Below are positions 22,606 through 33,826 of a stretch of DNA of 64,000 bases, piece after piece. This DNA is from Dipteronia dyeriana (taxonomy: Eukaryota > Streptophyta > Magnoliopsida > Sapindales > Sapindaceae), in assembly GCA_032871835.1 (NCBI GenBank), contig CM065296.1:8194001-8258000 (forward strand), written 5' to 3'. Under the pieces are notes generated by a model. It saw nothing but the letters and a program-made list of their open reading frames with translations, ran no database searches and was not told the DNA's origin. The translations under genes and the position numbers were made by a program. Every line of letters starts with the position of its first letter. Position 1 is the first letter of the stretch.

Positions 22606-23159
22606 ATATATATATATATATATATATATTGTTCTTTTTTCTAGTCAGGACAATATTAGTCAGGACAAATATTGAACTGGAATTTAAATGTGTTGATTTT
22701 TTGCATAATAAATAAAGTTACACGGAATTGCTGAAAGGAAAGCATCTAGCTCGGGATTTTCAAAAGAAAGCATATGATAATAAGAACATATGGAAGAAGA
22801 GCATGATAATAAGAACATGCAAATAGAATTCTCGGGACCATCAAATCCCGAATGGGCGGAGAAGCTCTTAAGAGCATGCCAGCCGAGTATGGTCGAAATG
22901 ACCTTCGTAAAAAGGCAAACTCGATGCACCAGACTCTGGAAAAATGCTCGGGACACTATCGGGAGAAATTCCGGTGAAATGCGTAGCTGTGTTGAAGCAA
23001 TTTAAATAAAAAAGAGCTCAACGATTCGGCAAACACTTGCGCATAAAAACTGGGAAGACGTCATTGGTATTGCGTAAGGACTCGAACATATGATCATGGT
23101 GAGCCTTGATGTAATGTTCGGGTAGCAACCGGGTATGAAACACAAGTGTAAACTTGTCT
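22606..23159. other. Non-coding spacer between pol end and tandem repeat (outer element)
   Basis: Starts with an (AT)n run at about 22604-22630 and then follows the inner spacer 9531-10091 in reverse complement, including CTCGGGACCATCAAATCCCG near 22832. No gene is seen; the short frames do not match between the copies. Confidence 0.7.
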
Positions 23160-23575
23160 GTTTTAAGATGACTCGGTTAATAATAAAGAGCCAGTTTAAT
23201 AAGATACTTGGCAATTGAAGTCATTCGGGTAACAACAGGTTTAATAAGATACTCGGTTAAGTTACCTGAACATCGAAGAAGCCAGTTTAATAAGATACTT
23301 GGCAATTGAAGTCATTCAGGTAACAACCGGTTTAATAAGATACTCGGTTAAGTTACCCAAACATCGAAGAGCCAGTTTAATAAGATACTTGGCAATTAAA
23401 GTCATTCGGGTAACAACCGGTTTAATAAGATACTCGGTTAAGTTACCCGAACATCAAAGAAGCCAGTTTAATAAGATACTTAGCAATTGAAGTAATTCGG
23501 GTAACAACCAGTTTAATAAGATACTCGGTTAAGTTACTCGAACATTAGTCAGTTTAATACAGCACTCGGCATCAA
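23160..23575. repeat. About 91-bp tandem repeat (outer element)
   Basis: Four to five units with alternating blocks CCAGTTTAATAAGATACTTGG and GGTTTAATAAGATACTCGGT, the reverse complement of the inner array. It lies between the convergent ends of pol and the antisense gene, as in the inner copy. Confidence 0.88.
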
Positions 23576-23579
23576 TCAG

Positions 23580-26059
23580 CAATAAACAAGAAGAGCATCG
23601 TAGGCAGGGGATCTCTTGAAACTATCTACCCCTTGAACTTCAAGTTCCAGCCTGGCCTCTCAGGATAAGGATTCGACTGTCAACGCTTGGCGCTCTATAT
23701 CTTTGATCTTCCGTTCATACGCCGACTTAGACTGCTCTGCTTCCTGCTCAGCCTTAAGCATAGATTCCTAGGTAGAAGACAATAAATTCTGAAGTGATGT
23801 TGCTTTCTCTTCTGCCGAAGAAGCTCTTTCCTCGATCTCAACTTGCTTCGCCAGAAAATGGTAGGCGAATATTTATACAGAGCTGACCTCTTGCTGATAA
23901 GCCACTTCGGCCCAAGCATGGCCCTCCTCACTTTCCTTCAGCTGAGCCTCCAGACGCCTTATTCGATCAGCTTGATGTTGCTGCGTCTAAATTAGCTCAG
24001 CGAATTCGGATATCATCTGCAAGAGAATACGATTAGAAATCTGGCAGGCAAGCAAAACATTAAAGAAGCCAGATAACTTACATAAGATACACCGTTGAAG
24101 ACATTTTGAAGATGTTCGGTCATTGAGCCATCCTAAAAACCGCTCCAGTGGTCTTCTCCATTGAAAGCCCGACCGATTGACATCTCCCGTAACATATCTT
24201 GGGGGGAAGGATATGAGGGAACCCCAACCCCCAAATTTTCGACCTCAGGGGTAGGGGAAGCCCTGTCCGGTTCTGACGCTACAGCATCTACTGACGCTCC
24301 AGGACCAACGCTCTGGAGGATCTCATCTGCAGCATCTTCATCTCTGGAATCAATGAATGAGACCACCCGAGGGACTTTCAGTGGACGAGTCGGGGAGCTG
24401 AATGCCTTTCGCTTTTCACCCCGAGAACGGTGGAAGCTAAGATCACCAGCAGGATCTTCCTGGACATCATCTCGAAAAGACTAAAAGAAGTCGGGACCTG
24501 CAGGCACTTGACTCATAGAGGCATAACCCCCTTCACCGGTTTCTGACCGACCAATAGGCTCTTCCCCAGGATCCTCACACTGCATCTCCCTATTATCAGG
24601 CAGTTGAGTATCAGTCGGCTTACTCGGGCCACTCGGACCAGCAGTCTCCCCAACGGTCGGCTGAACATGCCCAGGGTTCTGCTCCGCCGTAAAGTCAATC
24701 TCATTGTCAAACTCAGGCGGAACGATGCCTTCATTGCTCTGACGAGAAGCCTCTTTCTTGCTCGCCTGAAGAATTGACTTCACCAGACGAGCCTGAAGAT
24801 CACAGACGACATCCGTATCGTATACTACATAAGAAAAAATAAACTGTCAGAAATGAAAAGCAGAATTATAATAGAAAGAAAAAGGCTACAAAAAGTCACT
24901 TACATCGCCTGCGCTGACTCGAAATCTGCAGGAAGAAACCGAGCTCAATCATCTTCGACTCAACGAAGAGATAAGTCTTGCTCCTCTTCTTCAGTGTGCG
25001 AACTGCAGCCCGAGTAAGTCTGGTCAGCTCACCATCACTGTATTCAATTTTCTTCTTATTCTATGCTTCGGGGGAACAAAAGAACCATGGGACTTTTAAC
25101 ACGGTCCGAACATCCCCGGTCCGAACATCCCCGGTCGTAACTGTGACGTCAAACCCGAGACTCCCTTCTGTAAAAAACCAACTGTTCTTACAGAACTTGT
25201 TGGATGTAGAGAATCCCCATATAAAACCCTTCTTCTTAGGGTCGTCAGAAATGTCTACATCCTAACTCACTTCTATCCCCACAGGGATCCAGCAGTCTGG
25301 TGGATTAGACATGAGGAAATAGGTCCCCGTCTTGCTCGATTGCCTCAACGTAAAGAAATGCCTAATTTCATTTAGGGACGGCAGCGAGAGGTTCATCCGG
25401 CTATACATGTTTCATATGCACATTAAGATTCTGTAGCTGTTTGGGGCCTGTTGAGCTGGAGCGATTCCAACTTCAGCCAGAAACCAAGCGATAAACGGCT
25501 GAAAGGAAATTGTGACGCCGCAGCAAAGTATGGATCCATAAATCGCCACCATACTCTCAGGAGGATTCCATACAGCTCTATTTCCCGCAGGAGCCAGAAT
25601 AACAGAGTTAGGCAGGTCAAATCGGGAGCGATACTTCTCTATTTCAGCAGGCCCGACCAAATTCGGCTCGGCATCGAACCAACACGGACCTTCGACAGTA
25701 AACGTAAGGTGAGACGCCCTAGATGCCTCTTCAACATTCTCATTGACAGCCTGCTTTCTGATCAGAACGCTATCTGAGCCGTGCTTGCGTACTTGACTTT
25801 TGCTCTGATGTTTACCCATCCTTCGCAAAGGTACCCTGTGATTAGAAACATCAGATTCAAAACTGGATGAAGAATCAGAACTGGACACAGAAAATTCAAC
25901 ATCAGGGTAAAGCCCCGAGATATCGACTCCTAAAAATGGAGGTTCTCCATCAGGGATTTCCCCCAGTAACCTACGAATACAGGAAACCAGTTGGAAATTT
26001 CCCCGATCTAGTTCATCAAGAACAACTTTAAAAAGATGATGACGGAAAGATGGGTCCAT
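23580..26059 (-). pseudogene. Antisense accessory gene of outer Tat element (putative gypsy-type transposon protein family)
   Basis: Starts at ATG 26059 (MDPSFRHHLFKVVLDELDRG), homologous to the inner copy. Exon 1 runs to 24904, exon 2 24824-24082, exon 3 from 24016, with matching GT-AG introns. Exon 1 is intact from 26059 to about 25412, then carries stops and a 15-bp tandem duplication (GDVRT twice, near 25110). Exon 3 contains a coiled-coil start missing in the inner gene but ends at about 23600. There the sequence jumps into the tandem repeat, so the C-terminal ~140 residues present in the inner gene are deleted. The two copies are therefore damaged in complementary places. Function unknown. 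Confidence 0.78.
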
Positions 26060-26546
26060 CGTTACTAACCTTGAATAGGAAAACTGGTGCAAAATCTTCT
26101 ATGGAGAGCGATTCGCTGCAAAGATAGGGATGAAAAAATCTCTGGTTTTCTCAAACAAATTCAGAATGAGCCAATGTTTACTCACAGTAAAGAATTTAAA
26201 GAAAATAGTAGCACGAAACCCTAGAAATTCGAAGCAGGAGAAAAATGATGAACTTTGATGACAGGCGGCACTCGAGGAAACACGTGAGTCGTTTTCTCAT
26301 AAATGATATCGTATAACGAAGAGGCAAAAGAACATGTGTCGAGAAAAGAACTGGCGTTTGACTTTAAATGCCGAAACGTCGCCGTCAAAAGATCTCGTGT
26401 GAGGCAACGAATCGAATTAGTAAAGTCACCATTAAAACACGCCATCATGATAAGACGGTTACTCTGGCATAAATAAAAGTTGTGATGATTAAAATACCCT
26501 TGCCCGAAACAAAATTTCATTCGGTAAAAATATTTTAAAAGGGTAT
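26060..26546 (-). promoter_or_regulatory. 5' flank of the outer antisense gene and polypurine tract
   Basis: Reverse-complement counterpart of 5765-6252. No gene. Adjacent to the 3' LTR the plus strand reads TTTTAAAAGGGTAT, a weaker polypurine tract than in the inner copy. Confidence 0.5.
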
Positions 26547-27446
26547 TGTCGTATGTGAATTTTACCAAGCGTACACATCATCGACAAGATGAAGAAAATT
26601 ACCAGGTGGACGCCCAAATAAGCACTAATGAAAAACCTACAAGGCATCATTAAAGAGAAGAAAGCCCAAGTAAATAAGTAGCATGGCAAGACCTACTCGC
26701 GATCAACTAAACTACTCCGAATCAACTAAAAGTACTCGGGGTTAGCAAAAAAACATCTTCTACTCGGGCTCAAGCGGTGCTACTTGGGACCAACAAGTGT
26801 TATTTTTACTCAGGATAAATGCGACCCGAATAAGAAAACTTGGTACTTAATTCACACGGATTAAGTCATTAAATACGCGAAGATATCCATCAGGAAGAAT
26901 CCCAAAGAGAACAGAATACTGAGCTAGAAGAATCCTCAATCAAGAAACAACTTGATTTCATTACAAAGACTACATTCTTATAAGGAAACAAGTCCAAATA
27001 AGACTGCACTACTAGAAACCCACTCGACTTTCATACAAGACTCCGAAACAGGAAAGAAGACAATCAACCTCAAGCAAGTAACCGAATCACAATTAAATGT
27101 AAAGATCATGTATTACTTTTACAAAGCAGATTAGGGTTATATGAATATATAAATAGACCCATAATCTCGTCCAGAAAATATATAGGCAATATAGCATACA
27201 CAGCAAGCAATAGAAAAATACAGAGAGAAAAAGAGAGATCGAGAGCTTGTAAACATCATATTTTCATAGTGGATTTTTGGATCGGTTGATCCTTCAACCA
27301 CCCGTGGACGTTTCTCCAGTCATCGGAGTTTTACCACGTAAAACGTTTGTCTTCGTTACTCTCTCTGAATCTCTTTCTCTTTGAATTGATAGCCAAAATC
27401 CAATCATTGTTGGTTTTTCTATACAATCCAGAAATCAACGTCAACA
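26547..27446 (+). repeat. 3' LTR of outer Tat element
   Basis: 900 bp from TGTCGTATGTG to ACGTCAACA, with TATAAATAG at 27148-27156. It is continuous and serves as the reference showing how 4229-4877 joins 16629-16884. The flank AATTT at 27447-27451 duplicates 4224-4228. Confidence 0.94.
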
Positions 27447-27566
27447 AATTTAATAATTGATTTTTTTTTCTACTTTTGATATGGTTGCAACAGTGCAATC
27501 ATAAATGTTATTATTGTTTTTATTATATGATATATAGTATAAAAGAATATAGTCATATATCATATA
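27447..27566. repeat. Satellite-like array, right part
   Basis: Resumes with TTTTTTTTTCTACTTTTGAT, GGTTGCAACA and CAATCATAAATGTTA, the same unit as 3477-4228, so the 23-kb insertion split one array. Confidence 0.75.
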
Positions 27567-28231
27567 TCTATATACTATATAAAAGTTGATCCTCACAGCA
27601 CCTCGTGTCGCCGTAAGAGAGATTTAGATTTAAATATACTAATTGTGGCTTTTTTCAAAAAAAAAAAGAAAAAAAAAATCAATGTTCCTCATCCCTCATA
27701 ATATCAATTATGTATCCATTAATTAATATTAATGATATACATGTTTAATTAAAATGAAAAATGAAAGGCTACTCTTTTTATACATTGAACTCCTATTTAA
27801 TTCAAGTGGAATGAAATGTCACTCTTAATATATAAGTTTTCTTTTGATATTCTTCTCATTAAACATATTTAATATATGATTAAAAGGATATTTGGCTATT
27901 AATTAGTTATAATAATTAATTTTTATATTCAAAATCTGTAAATTTAACCATCCATTTTCCAACTCATCATTTTCTATTCATTTTCTATAAGTTTAAATTG
28001 TCCATAGAAGAATAACAATTTTTATTTTTCACACATCGAAATATTGAATAATCTAAATTCATCAGACAATAAAAATATACAATTGACCAAATATTTTCCA
28101 AATATCTTATAAACTTACAAGAGTATTACCGGACAAACCCAAATTGTTTTACCAAACTAGACAACGGGACTTAAGTGGGCCCCGACGTTTGGTAGTTTTA
28201 TGTTACTCCCTCATATTCTCCTTGGTATCTT
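27567..28231. other. AT-rich DNA with a Helitron-like 5' terminus
   Basis: No gene is seen. At 27567 the sequence reads TCTATATACTATATAAAAG preceded by A, which resembles the 5' end of plant Helitrons. No convincing 3' end (hairpin followed by CTRR) was found, so no Helitron is called. An imperfect inverted repeat (TTACCAAAC ... GTTTGGTAG) lies at about 28149-28194. Confidence 0.35.
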
Positions 28232-28595
28232 TAATAGTGTAAATATGGATTGGGTGGAAACAGGTCAGCCCGTCCGGCACGTGGAGAGAGACGAGCCATG
28301 CGTGGTATAACCCAAGAAGGTGGCAGGTCGGACCAAGCTCGGCACGTATGTGGGCCACATGTCGAGCTATAGGGGTCAAGTCCGGCGAACCGACATGCCA
28401 TGGCACACAGAGTCGGCGTGCTAATCCCAACGGGCGGCACGCCGGTCTGCCTGTTTCGACCGTTTGATTTTAAAAAAAAAATCCTTCCCTCCAATGGTTG
28501 AATTTTGAAATTTAAACGTTGGAGGTAAAAAAAAAATACAAAACACCCTCCTAAAGTCTTGTAATTAATATTTTGACCCACAGTTCAAATTTTTC

Positions 28596-28603
28596 TATAA
28601 ATA
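28596..28603 (+). promoter_or_regulatory. TATA box of hAT copy 1
   Basis: TATAAATA followed by a CT-rich leader (CATTCACTCTCTCATTCTC) typical of plant transcription starts. It is about 640 bp upstream of the transposase ATG. The leader between 28790 and 29230 contains repeats of TTTGTTAGTAAATT and is probably an intron or long untranslated region. Confidence 0.6.
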
Positions 28604-29235
28604 CTTTCATCCATTTCATTTTTCATTCACTCTCTCATTCTCTCAAATCTCAATCTCTAAATTCTCCAATTCTCTACACATGTTCATTCAATTTTATTCT
28701 TACTCTCTCTCTCTATAAAATTTGTAATACTAAGTTCCTATCTTATTCTCTAAATTTTCCACCAACACACCAAAGTTGAAAGATACATTTTTCTTATTAT
28801 TTTTGTTGAAACATTTTTTGTTAGTAAATTTATAATTTTATGTTTAGATCTTAGTTATTAATTGTTGTTATTTTTATTTAGTTAGTAAGTTTTTCATTTT
28901 ATGTGCATACTTTGTTGTTAATTTTAATATTATTGTTTAATAAATTAAGATTTTTAAGTTTAGTAATAATTTTTTTTTTGTTAGTAAATTTATCAATTTA
29001 ATTTGTATTAGTTAATTCTAATATTTTTTGTTTGTAAATTTATCGATTTAATTTGTATTAGTGAATTTTAAATTTTTTTGTTAGTAAATTATGAATTTTA
29101 AGTGCAGTAGTTAATTTTAATATTTGTTGTTCGTAAATTAAGATTTTTAAGTGTAGTAATTAATTTAAATATTTTTTGTTAGTAAATTTTGATTGTTAAT
29201 ATGACTATTATAATGACTATAGTATTCATATTTGT

Positions 29236-31316
29236 ATGGATCATAACCAACAACCTTATTTTTCAAACCGTTTGACTATGTTGAACGATGAATTTGATCT
29301 TTCCGAACCGACCTAGACCCAAACGGGACTTTTTGATTCTGCCGTTATACCAACATCACGTCCCAAAAGATTAATATCAAATGTCTGACAGTGTTACGAC
29401 ATAATCGAAATAACACTCCCGGACGGTACGACTAGGCCTAGAGCTAAATGTAAGTTTTGTCCTAAGGACTATACCACAAGTAGGAAGGGAACATGTCATT
29501 TGAGAAGGCATATGATCAAATGTATGCCTGCACATGGACAAGTAGACACTACAACCCAGATACAACTACAACCCATGTATTCAGACGGGGTCCATTACGA
29601 CTTGGTGGTACGACCCCGCACGTTAGAAATTGCTTGGCACGATACATTGCACAAACTGATCAACAGATCAATGTTGGTGAAAATGTTTTTTTAAATGAAT
29701 TTATCACATCTGCATTCAACCCCCAATTTGAAACGGTTTCTAGAACCACCACTAGAAACGATTTGATAAGATTTTTTGAAACCGAAATAGATGACTTGAT
29801 TGTTGATATACATCATCTAAGTGTCTATGTTGCATTAATTTTGATATTTGGAATGCATGTTCCAAACAAGACTATTTATGTGTCACATGACACTATTTAG
29901 ATTCTAAATGGAGGATAGCAAAAAGAATTCTTGGTTTTCATCCTATAGATTTTGCACATACCATAGAAAATATTTTTAATGTCATTATTTTTGTTTTAGA
30001 CACTTATGAAATCACACATCGCATCATTTCTCTCACATTTGATAATGCATCTGTAAATACTAGTTCTATTGCATTGTTTGTTGCAATAAATATCCCGCAA
30101 GATGGAGGTTATTTCTTCCATCAACTGTGTGCATGTCATATCATAAATTTAGTTGTACAGACTGGTTTAAAGCTGATAAGCGACCAAATAGATTGCATCA
30201 GAGATACCATTTCTTGGATTGACAGTTATAATCCTAGATTCCAAGAATTCAAGAGACACTGTGCATTAAACAATCTCAGACCCCGACGATTCTAGAATGA
30301 TATACCAGTAAGGTGGAATTCTACTTACTAAATGCTGGAAAATTGTTTGGATTATAATACAACCGTTACATTTTTAAAAAATATGAAATTGGTCAAAACT
30401 GATCGTCCTGAAGCAAAAACACTTACCTCAGACGATTTGTATGTGGCAAGGGTTTTTGTTCAATTTTTAAATATTTTTTACAATGTCATTGTAACTCTTT
30501 TAGGGGTCTATTACCCCATATCTTCCCAGGCAATCCATCAGATAGTGGGAATGTCTGAAGTGTTAAACAATTATAGGGAAGATGAACATCTAGGCCTTGC
30601 AGTTGTTGCCATAGAGACAAAGTTGAAAAAATATTGGGCTGATATTCCTCTATTTTATACCTTAAATATTGTAGTAGATCCTAGGGTTAAATTGTCTGGT
30701 TTAGAAGTTTTGTATGAGTTTATTGGTACTAATTTAATAATAGATTATTAAGAACAGGTTACCAACATTCAAAACAAGTTGTTCGAAATTTTTCGTATTT
30801 ATGAGCGTAGGTTTGGCAACATTTACACCCACCAATCAGCAGAACCGGAGACAAAGTCGAAGATAGAGCCTAAACAAGTTGGAGCCTTCTCAAATGGCGA
30901 AAAAAAGACAAATCAGCAAGTATTTCTTCAGGGTAAAGATTTGGCCCATCTTCTTGCGCTGAACTGAATATGTACCTTAAAGAATAGTTCGATGTTGTCG
31001 AAAACAAGGAAGAGTTTGATTTGTGTTATGGTGGAAGACCTATACCTACAGGTATCCGGTTCTGTCACACCTAACACGTGACATACAGGTTATCCATGTG
31101 TCCACGGTGTCTTTAGAACAAGCATTTAGCACCAGTGGATGCATAATTGAGCCAAGAATAAGTTGTTTGTCTCCGAAGATGGTGGACGTATTAACATGCC
31201 ATCGAGATTGGGAGCATGCTAAGAAAATGTTACAAAACCAAACCGTAGATAATGAACTTATTCTAAATTTCAAAAATCTATATGTTGATGAGCCTTCCGG
31301 TAGTGGCCATGGCTAA
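29236..31316 (+). pseudogene. hAT transposase with BED zinc finger, copy 1 (decayed)
   Basis: ATG at 29236. In order: a BED-type zinc finger (CKFCPKDYTTSRKGTCHLRRH, about 29450-29515), the conserved RTTTRNDLIRFFE segment (29746), the RNase H-like core (FDNASVNTSSIALF, then HQLCACHIINLVVQ at 30118) and the C-terminal dimerisation region (VSTVSLEQAFSTSGCII at 31098). Stops (for example 29317, 29898, 30293 and 30328) and frameshifts separate at least seven pieces. The family cuts and pastes the element and recognises its ends through the BED domain. This copy cannot encode a functional enzyme. Confidence 0.88.
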
Positions 31317-31666
31317 AAGTTATACTTTTACATGTACATGTACTTATAAGTTGTAATACGATTAAACTCTTATTTCCTTACCAATTTTTTATCCCACTGA
31401 GTTTTTCTTAGTAAAGTTTTTAATGAGACAATCATGTAAAAATTGGCCTGACCCGTGGGGCCTGTTGGCCGCGGCCTGCGTTCCGACCCAGCACGGCACG
31501 CCGGCGGCAAGCCCACATGCCTTGTCGGGCCCCCATTTGCAAAAACATACCGAACCAGGTCCGGCCTGAACAGCACCGTGGCTCGAATCAAGCCCGGCTC
31601 ATTTTTGCAAATGGGCCGAAATAGGCCATGCCTTTTGGGTCAGGCCAGCCTATTTTTACAACATTA

Positions 31667-33467
31667 GCTCTCTTGATGTTTGAGGGCAATGGCTTCTTTG
31701 TTCTAGGTAGTATACAAATCTTTAGTCTTCGCTTGAATTGCTTTCTTGAAAGCACGTCATCATACATATATATATATATATATATATTGGATTTAAGGTA
31801 GTATATTGTTCTTCTCATGAATTGCTTTCGGCGTATGGAGAGAAAAGGTTTCTAGGTTTGCAAGAAGGATTTTGCTGACATTTTCTATATTGTTTTGTTA
31901 ATTTGGTTTAAACTTGATTAAGCTTATATGTTTCTCTTTTTTCCTTTTTCTTTTACTTTATTTATACTACTATTGTATTTAACCTCTAGATTGCAGAAAT
32001 ATAAGTTATGAAACTGATAGCTGTTGTTCGCTTATTTCTCCAAAAATTATTTCTGTGGTAGAGTTTTGATGCCAATGTTATCATTTCGATCAAAGTTGAT
32101 TTCTTTATTCTATTCCAGAAAAGATGTCAGTCCTATTCGAGTAGATTTTGATTGGGGATTCCAAGATAGAAGGCAATGGAGCTGTGGACCATGGTCAAAA
32201 TGGTGGGCAAGTGGGTTTTGGTTTCTTGAAGAAGTTATTGCTTGGTGTCAACTCTTATGGTCAGTACTGTAAATCGATTCAATGTCTTTTGATATCCTTT
32301 TGCTCATATTTTATTTATATATTTATTTTTCTGTTTGATAAGGTGGACATTTTGTGGTCAGTACTTTAAATAATTGATCAGTGCTGTTGTATCCTTGGTT
32401 ATTGAAATAAAATGTTCTTTTAATTTCCTTAATATCTATTATGCAGAGGTGGTTGAGATTATGAAAAATTAGTCCAAACAAAATAAGCAGATTCAAAGGA
32501 AGAAGATAAAAGGAAGGAGTAAAAAGATGTTGGAACTTTGAACTTGGAAGAAAAATGGAGCAGTGAACGAATGAGAGATTTGCAGATGAGACGTCATGAA
32601 TAAAGAGGAAGGTTATTCTCAGTTTTTACTCTTTTTTTTTTGTTAATTTTCGGTGTTTTTTTTGGTTGTTATTCAATCTCCACGGACGTGGATATCAATC
32701 TATATATTTATATTTTAAAAAATGTGTTTTTATTTGTAATTTTTTTAATAATTATATCTCCATGTTTTATTTTTATCTTTTTATGTTTTTTTTTTAAATA
32801 AACTTCAATCGATTGAAAATACTATTAGTTTAAACAATCAAACTTGATCAATGGTTAGGTTTGATTAACGATGACAAAAATACAAAGGGATTTTAAAAAT
32901 TAAAAGGTCTCAATAAAACAAGGGTGTAGTAGGATATCTTTTGTTATTAATCAAACACAGTCAAACTTAGCTTATTTAAGGGTTTTTATTTATTTATTTA
33001 TTTATTTATTTTAGTTGGATAGTGGAGATCAAAATAATAAAAAATAGAAAACAAAAATTGCAAAAAAGTAAAAGAAAAAGAAAAAGCAATAGATAGATTT
33101 ATTTACAAAAAGTGGAATATCCAAGACAGTTGAATGAAATTGATAGGTGACACGTGTCGTTGTGAGGTACCTTTAATTTTAAATGTTTTAATTTCAATCT
33201 GTTTAACAAAACTAGATAAATATGCACTATGACCTAATTGCATGATTCTTTAATTAAACATAAAGATTACAAATCACAAATCAAAAGTCAATTGTGAGAC
33301 AATCCTATAATTATTGAGATAATAATTGAATTCTCTTAATCAATCTCATAACAAAAAAAATCTTTCCTATTTTACGGTTTTCTCATTTTTATTTTCTTTT
33401 AAATGGACTAATATTTTTTTTATTGAAAATTCAAAAGACACTACATTAATAGATAAAAAATAATAAT
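31667..33467. other. AT-rich DNA with a possible gene fragment
   Basis: A (TA)n run lies at about 31760-31787. The stretch 31800-32600 has lower AT content and looks like gene debris, for example a run of readable codons at 32145-32270 (KIEGNGAVDHGQNGGQ) followed by a possible splice-like AG at 32449, but I do not recognise the product. From 32640 to 33467 I see only AT-rich sequence. Confidence 0.3.
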
Positions 33468-33612
33468 ACTACTTTGTCTAAATCTGATGTCCAAATGATG
33501 TAGCAATATTATTATTAATTCATTTAAATTGTATTAGATTTGTATGATTTAAATGAATGAATTATAGAGTGTTGCCACATCATTTCGGCATCAGATTTGA
33601 CACAAAAATAGT
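33468..33612. mobile_element. Foldback MITE
   Basis: Two arms of about 62 and 66 bases (33468-33529 and 33547-33612) are imperfect reverse complements around a 17-base loop. The left arm holds AAATCTGATGTCCAAATGATG, the right CATCATTTCGGCATCAGATTT. There is no coding capacity. A target duplication is not clear. Confidence 0.65.
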
Positions 33613-33826
33613 TTTAAAAAATACAATAATATTAATTGATTAATCTAATTAATTATTTGAAAATTAACAATATCAAAATACCAAAAATAATTAGAAAAAC
33701 TAAAAATATAAAATAAATTAAAATATCTTAAGTAAAAATTGAAAGCATTTAAGCTATCTCTCTCTAGAGATGGTTTTTTTTTAAGACTAAGTTCAATCAT
33801 CCATGAGCTTGTGTTGTGTAGGGTCC

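Larger units (their letters stand above)
4229..27446 (+). mobile_element. Outer Ty3/gypsy Tat-type LTR retrotransposon, split by a nested copy
   Basis: The element starts TGTCGTATGTG at 4229 and ends CAACGTCAACA at 27446, flanked by the 5-bp duplication AATTT (4224-4228 and 27447-27451). The 5' LTR is in two pieces (4229-4877 and 16629-16884) because another family member inserted at 4878-16628. Internal parts in order are: primer site, gag, protease, RT, RNase H, archaeal-like RNase H, integrase, a tandem repeat, an antisense spliced gene, polypurine tract and 3' LTR. Without the insert the element is about 11.5 kb. Lack of a chromodomain, the dual RNase H and the extra antisense gene fit the Tat lineage. 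All coding parts are broken. Confidence 0.93.
28232..31666 (+). mobile_element. hAT-family DNA transposon, copy 1
   Basis: The ends form an imperfect terminal inverted repeat (TAATAGTGTAAATATGG at 28232; TAATGTTGTAAAAATAGG as the reverse complement at 31666). GC-rich subterminal regions (28260-28460 and 31440-31650) with repeated GGC/CCGGC motifs lie inside them. Between them are a TATA box, CT-rich leader and a decayed Ac-like transposase. No 8-bp target duplication could be matched, so the exact ends are uncertain by a few bases. Confidence 0.8.

Noticed and set aside
28217..31675. An 8-bp target duplication for hAT copy 1 (TCTCCTTG versus CTCTCTTG)
   Set aside because: The two strings are not at equal distance from the inverted repeats and do not match in register.
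31800..32600. Host gene exon pair
   Set aside because: Readable stretches are short, no family is recognised, and stops occur at once outside them; kept only as possible debris.
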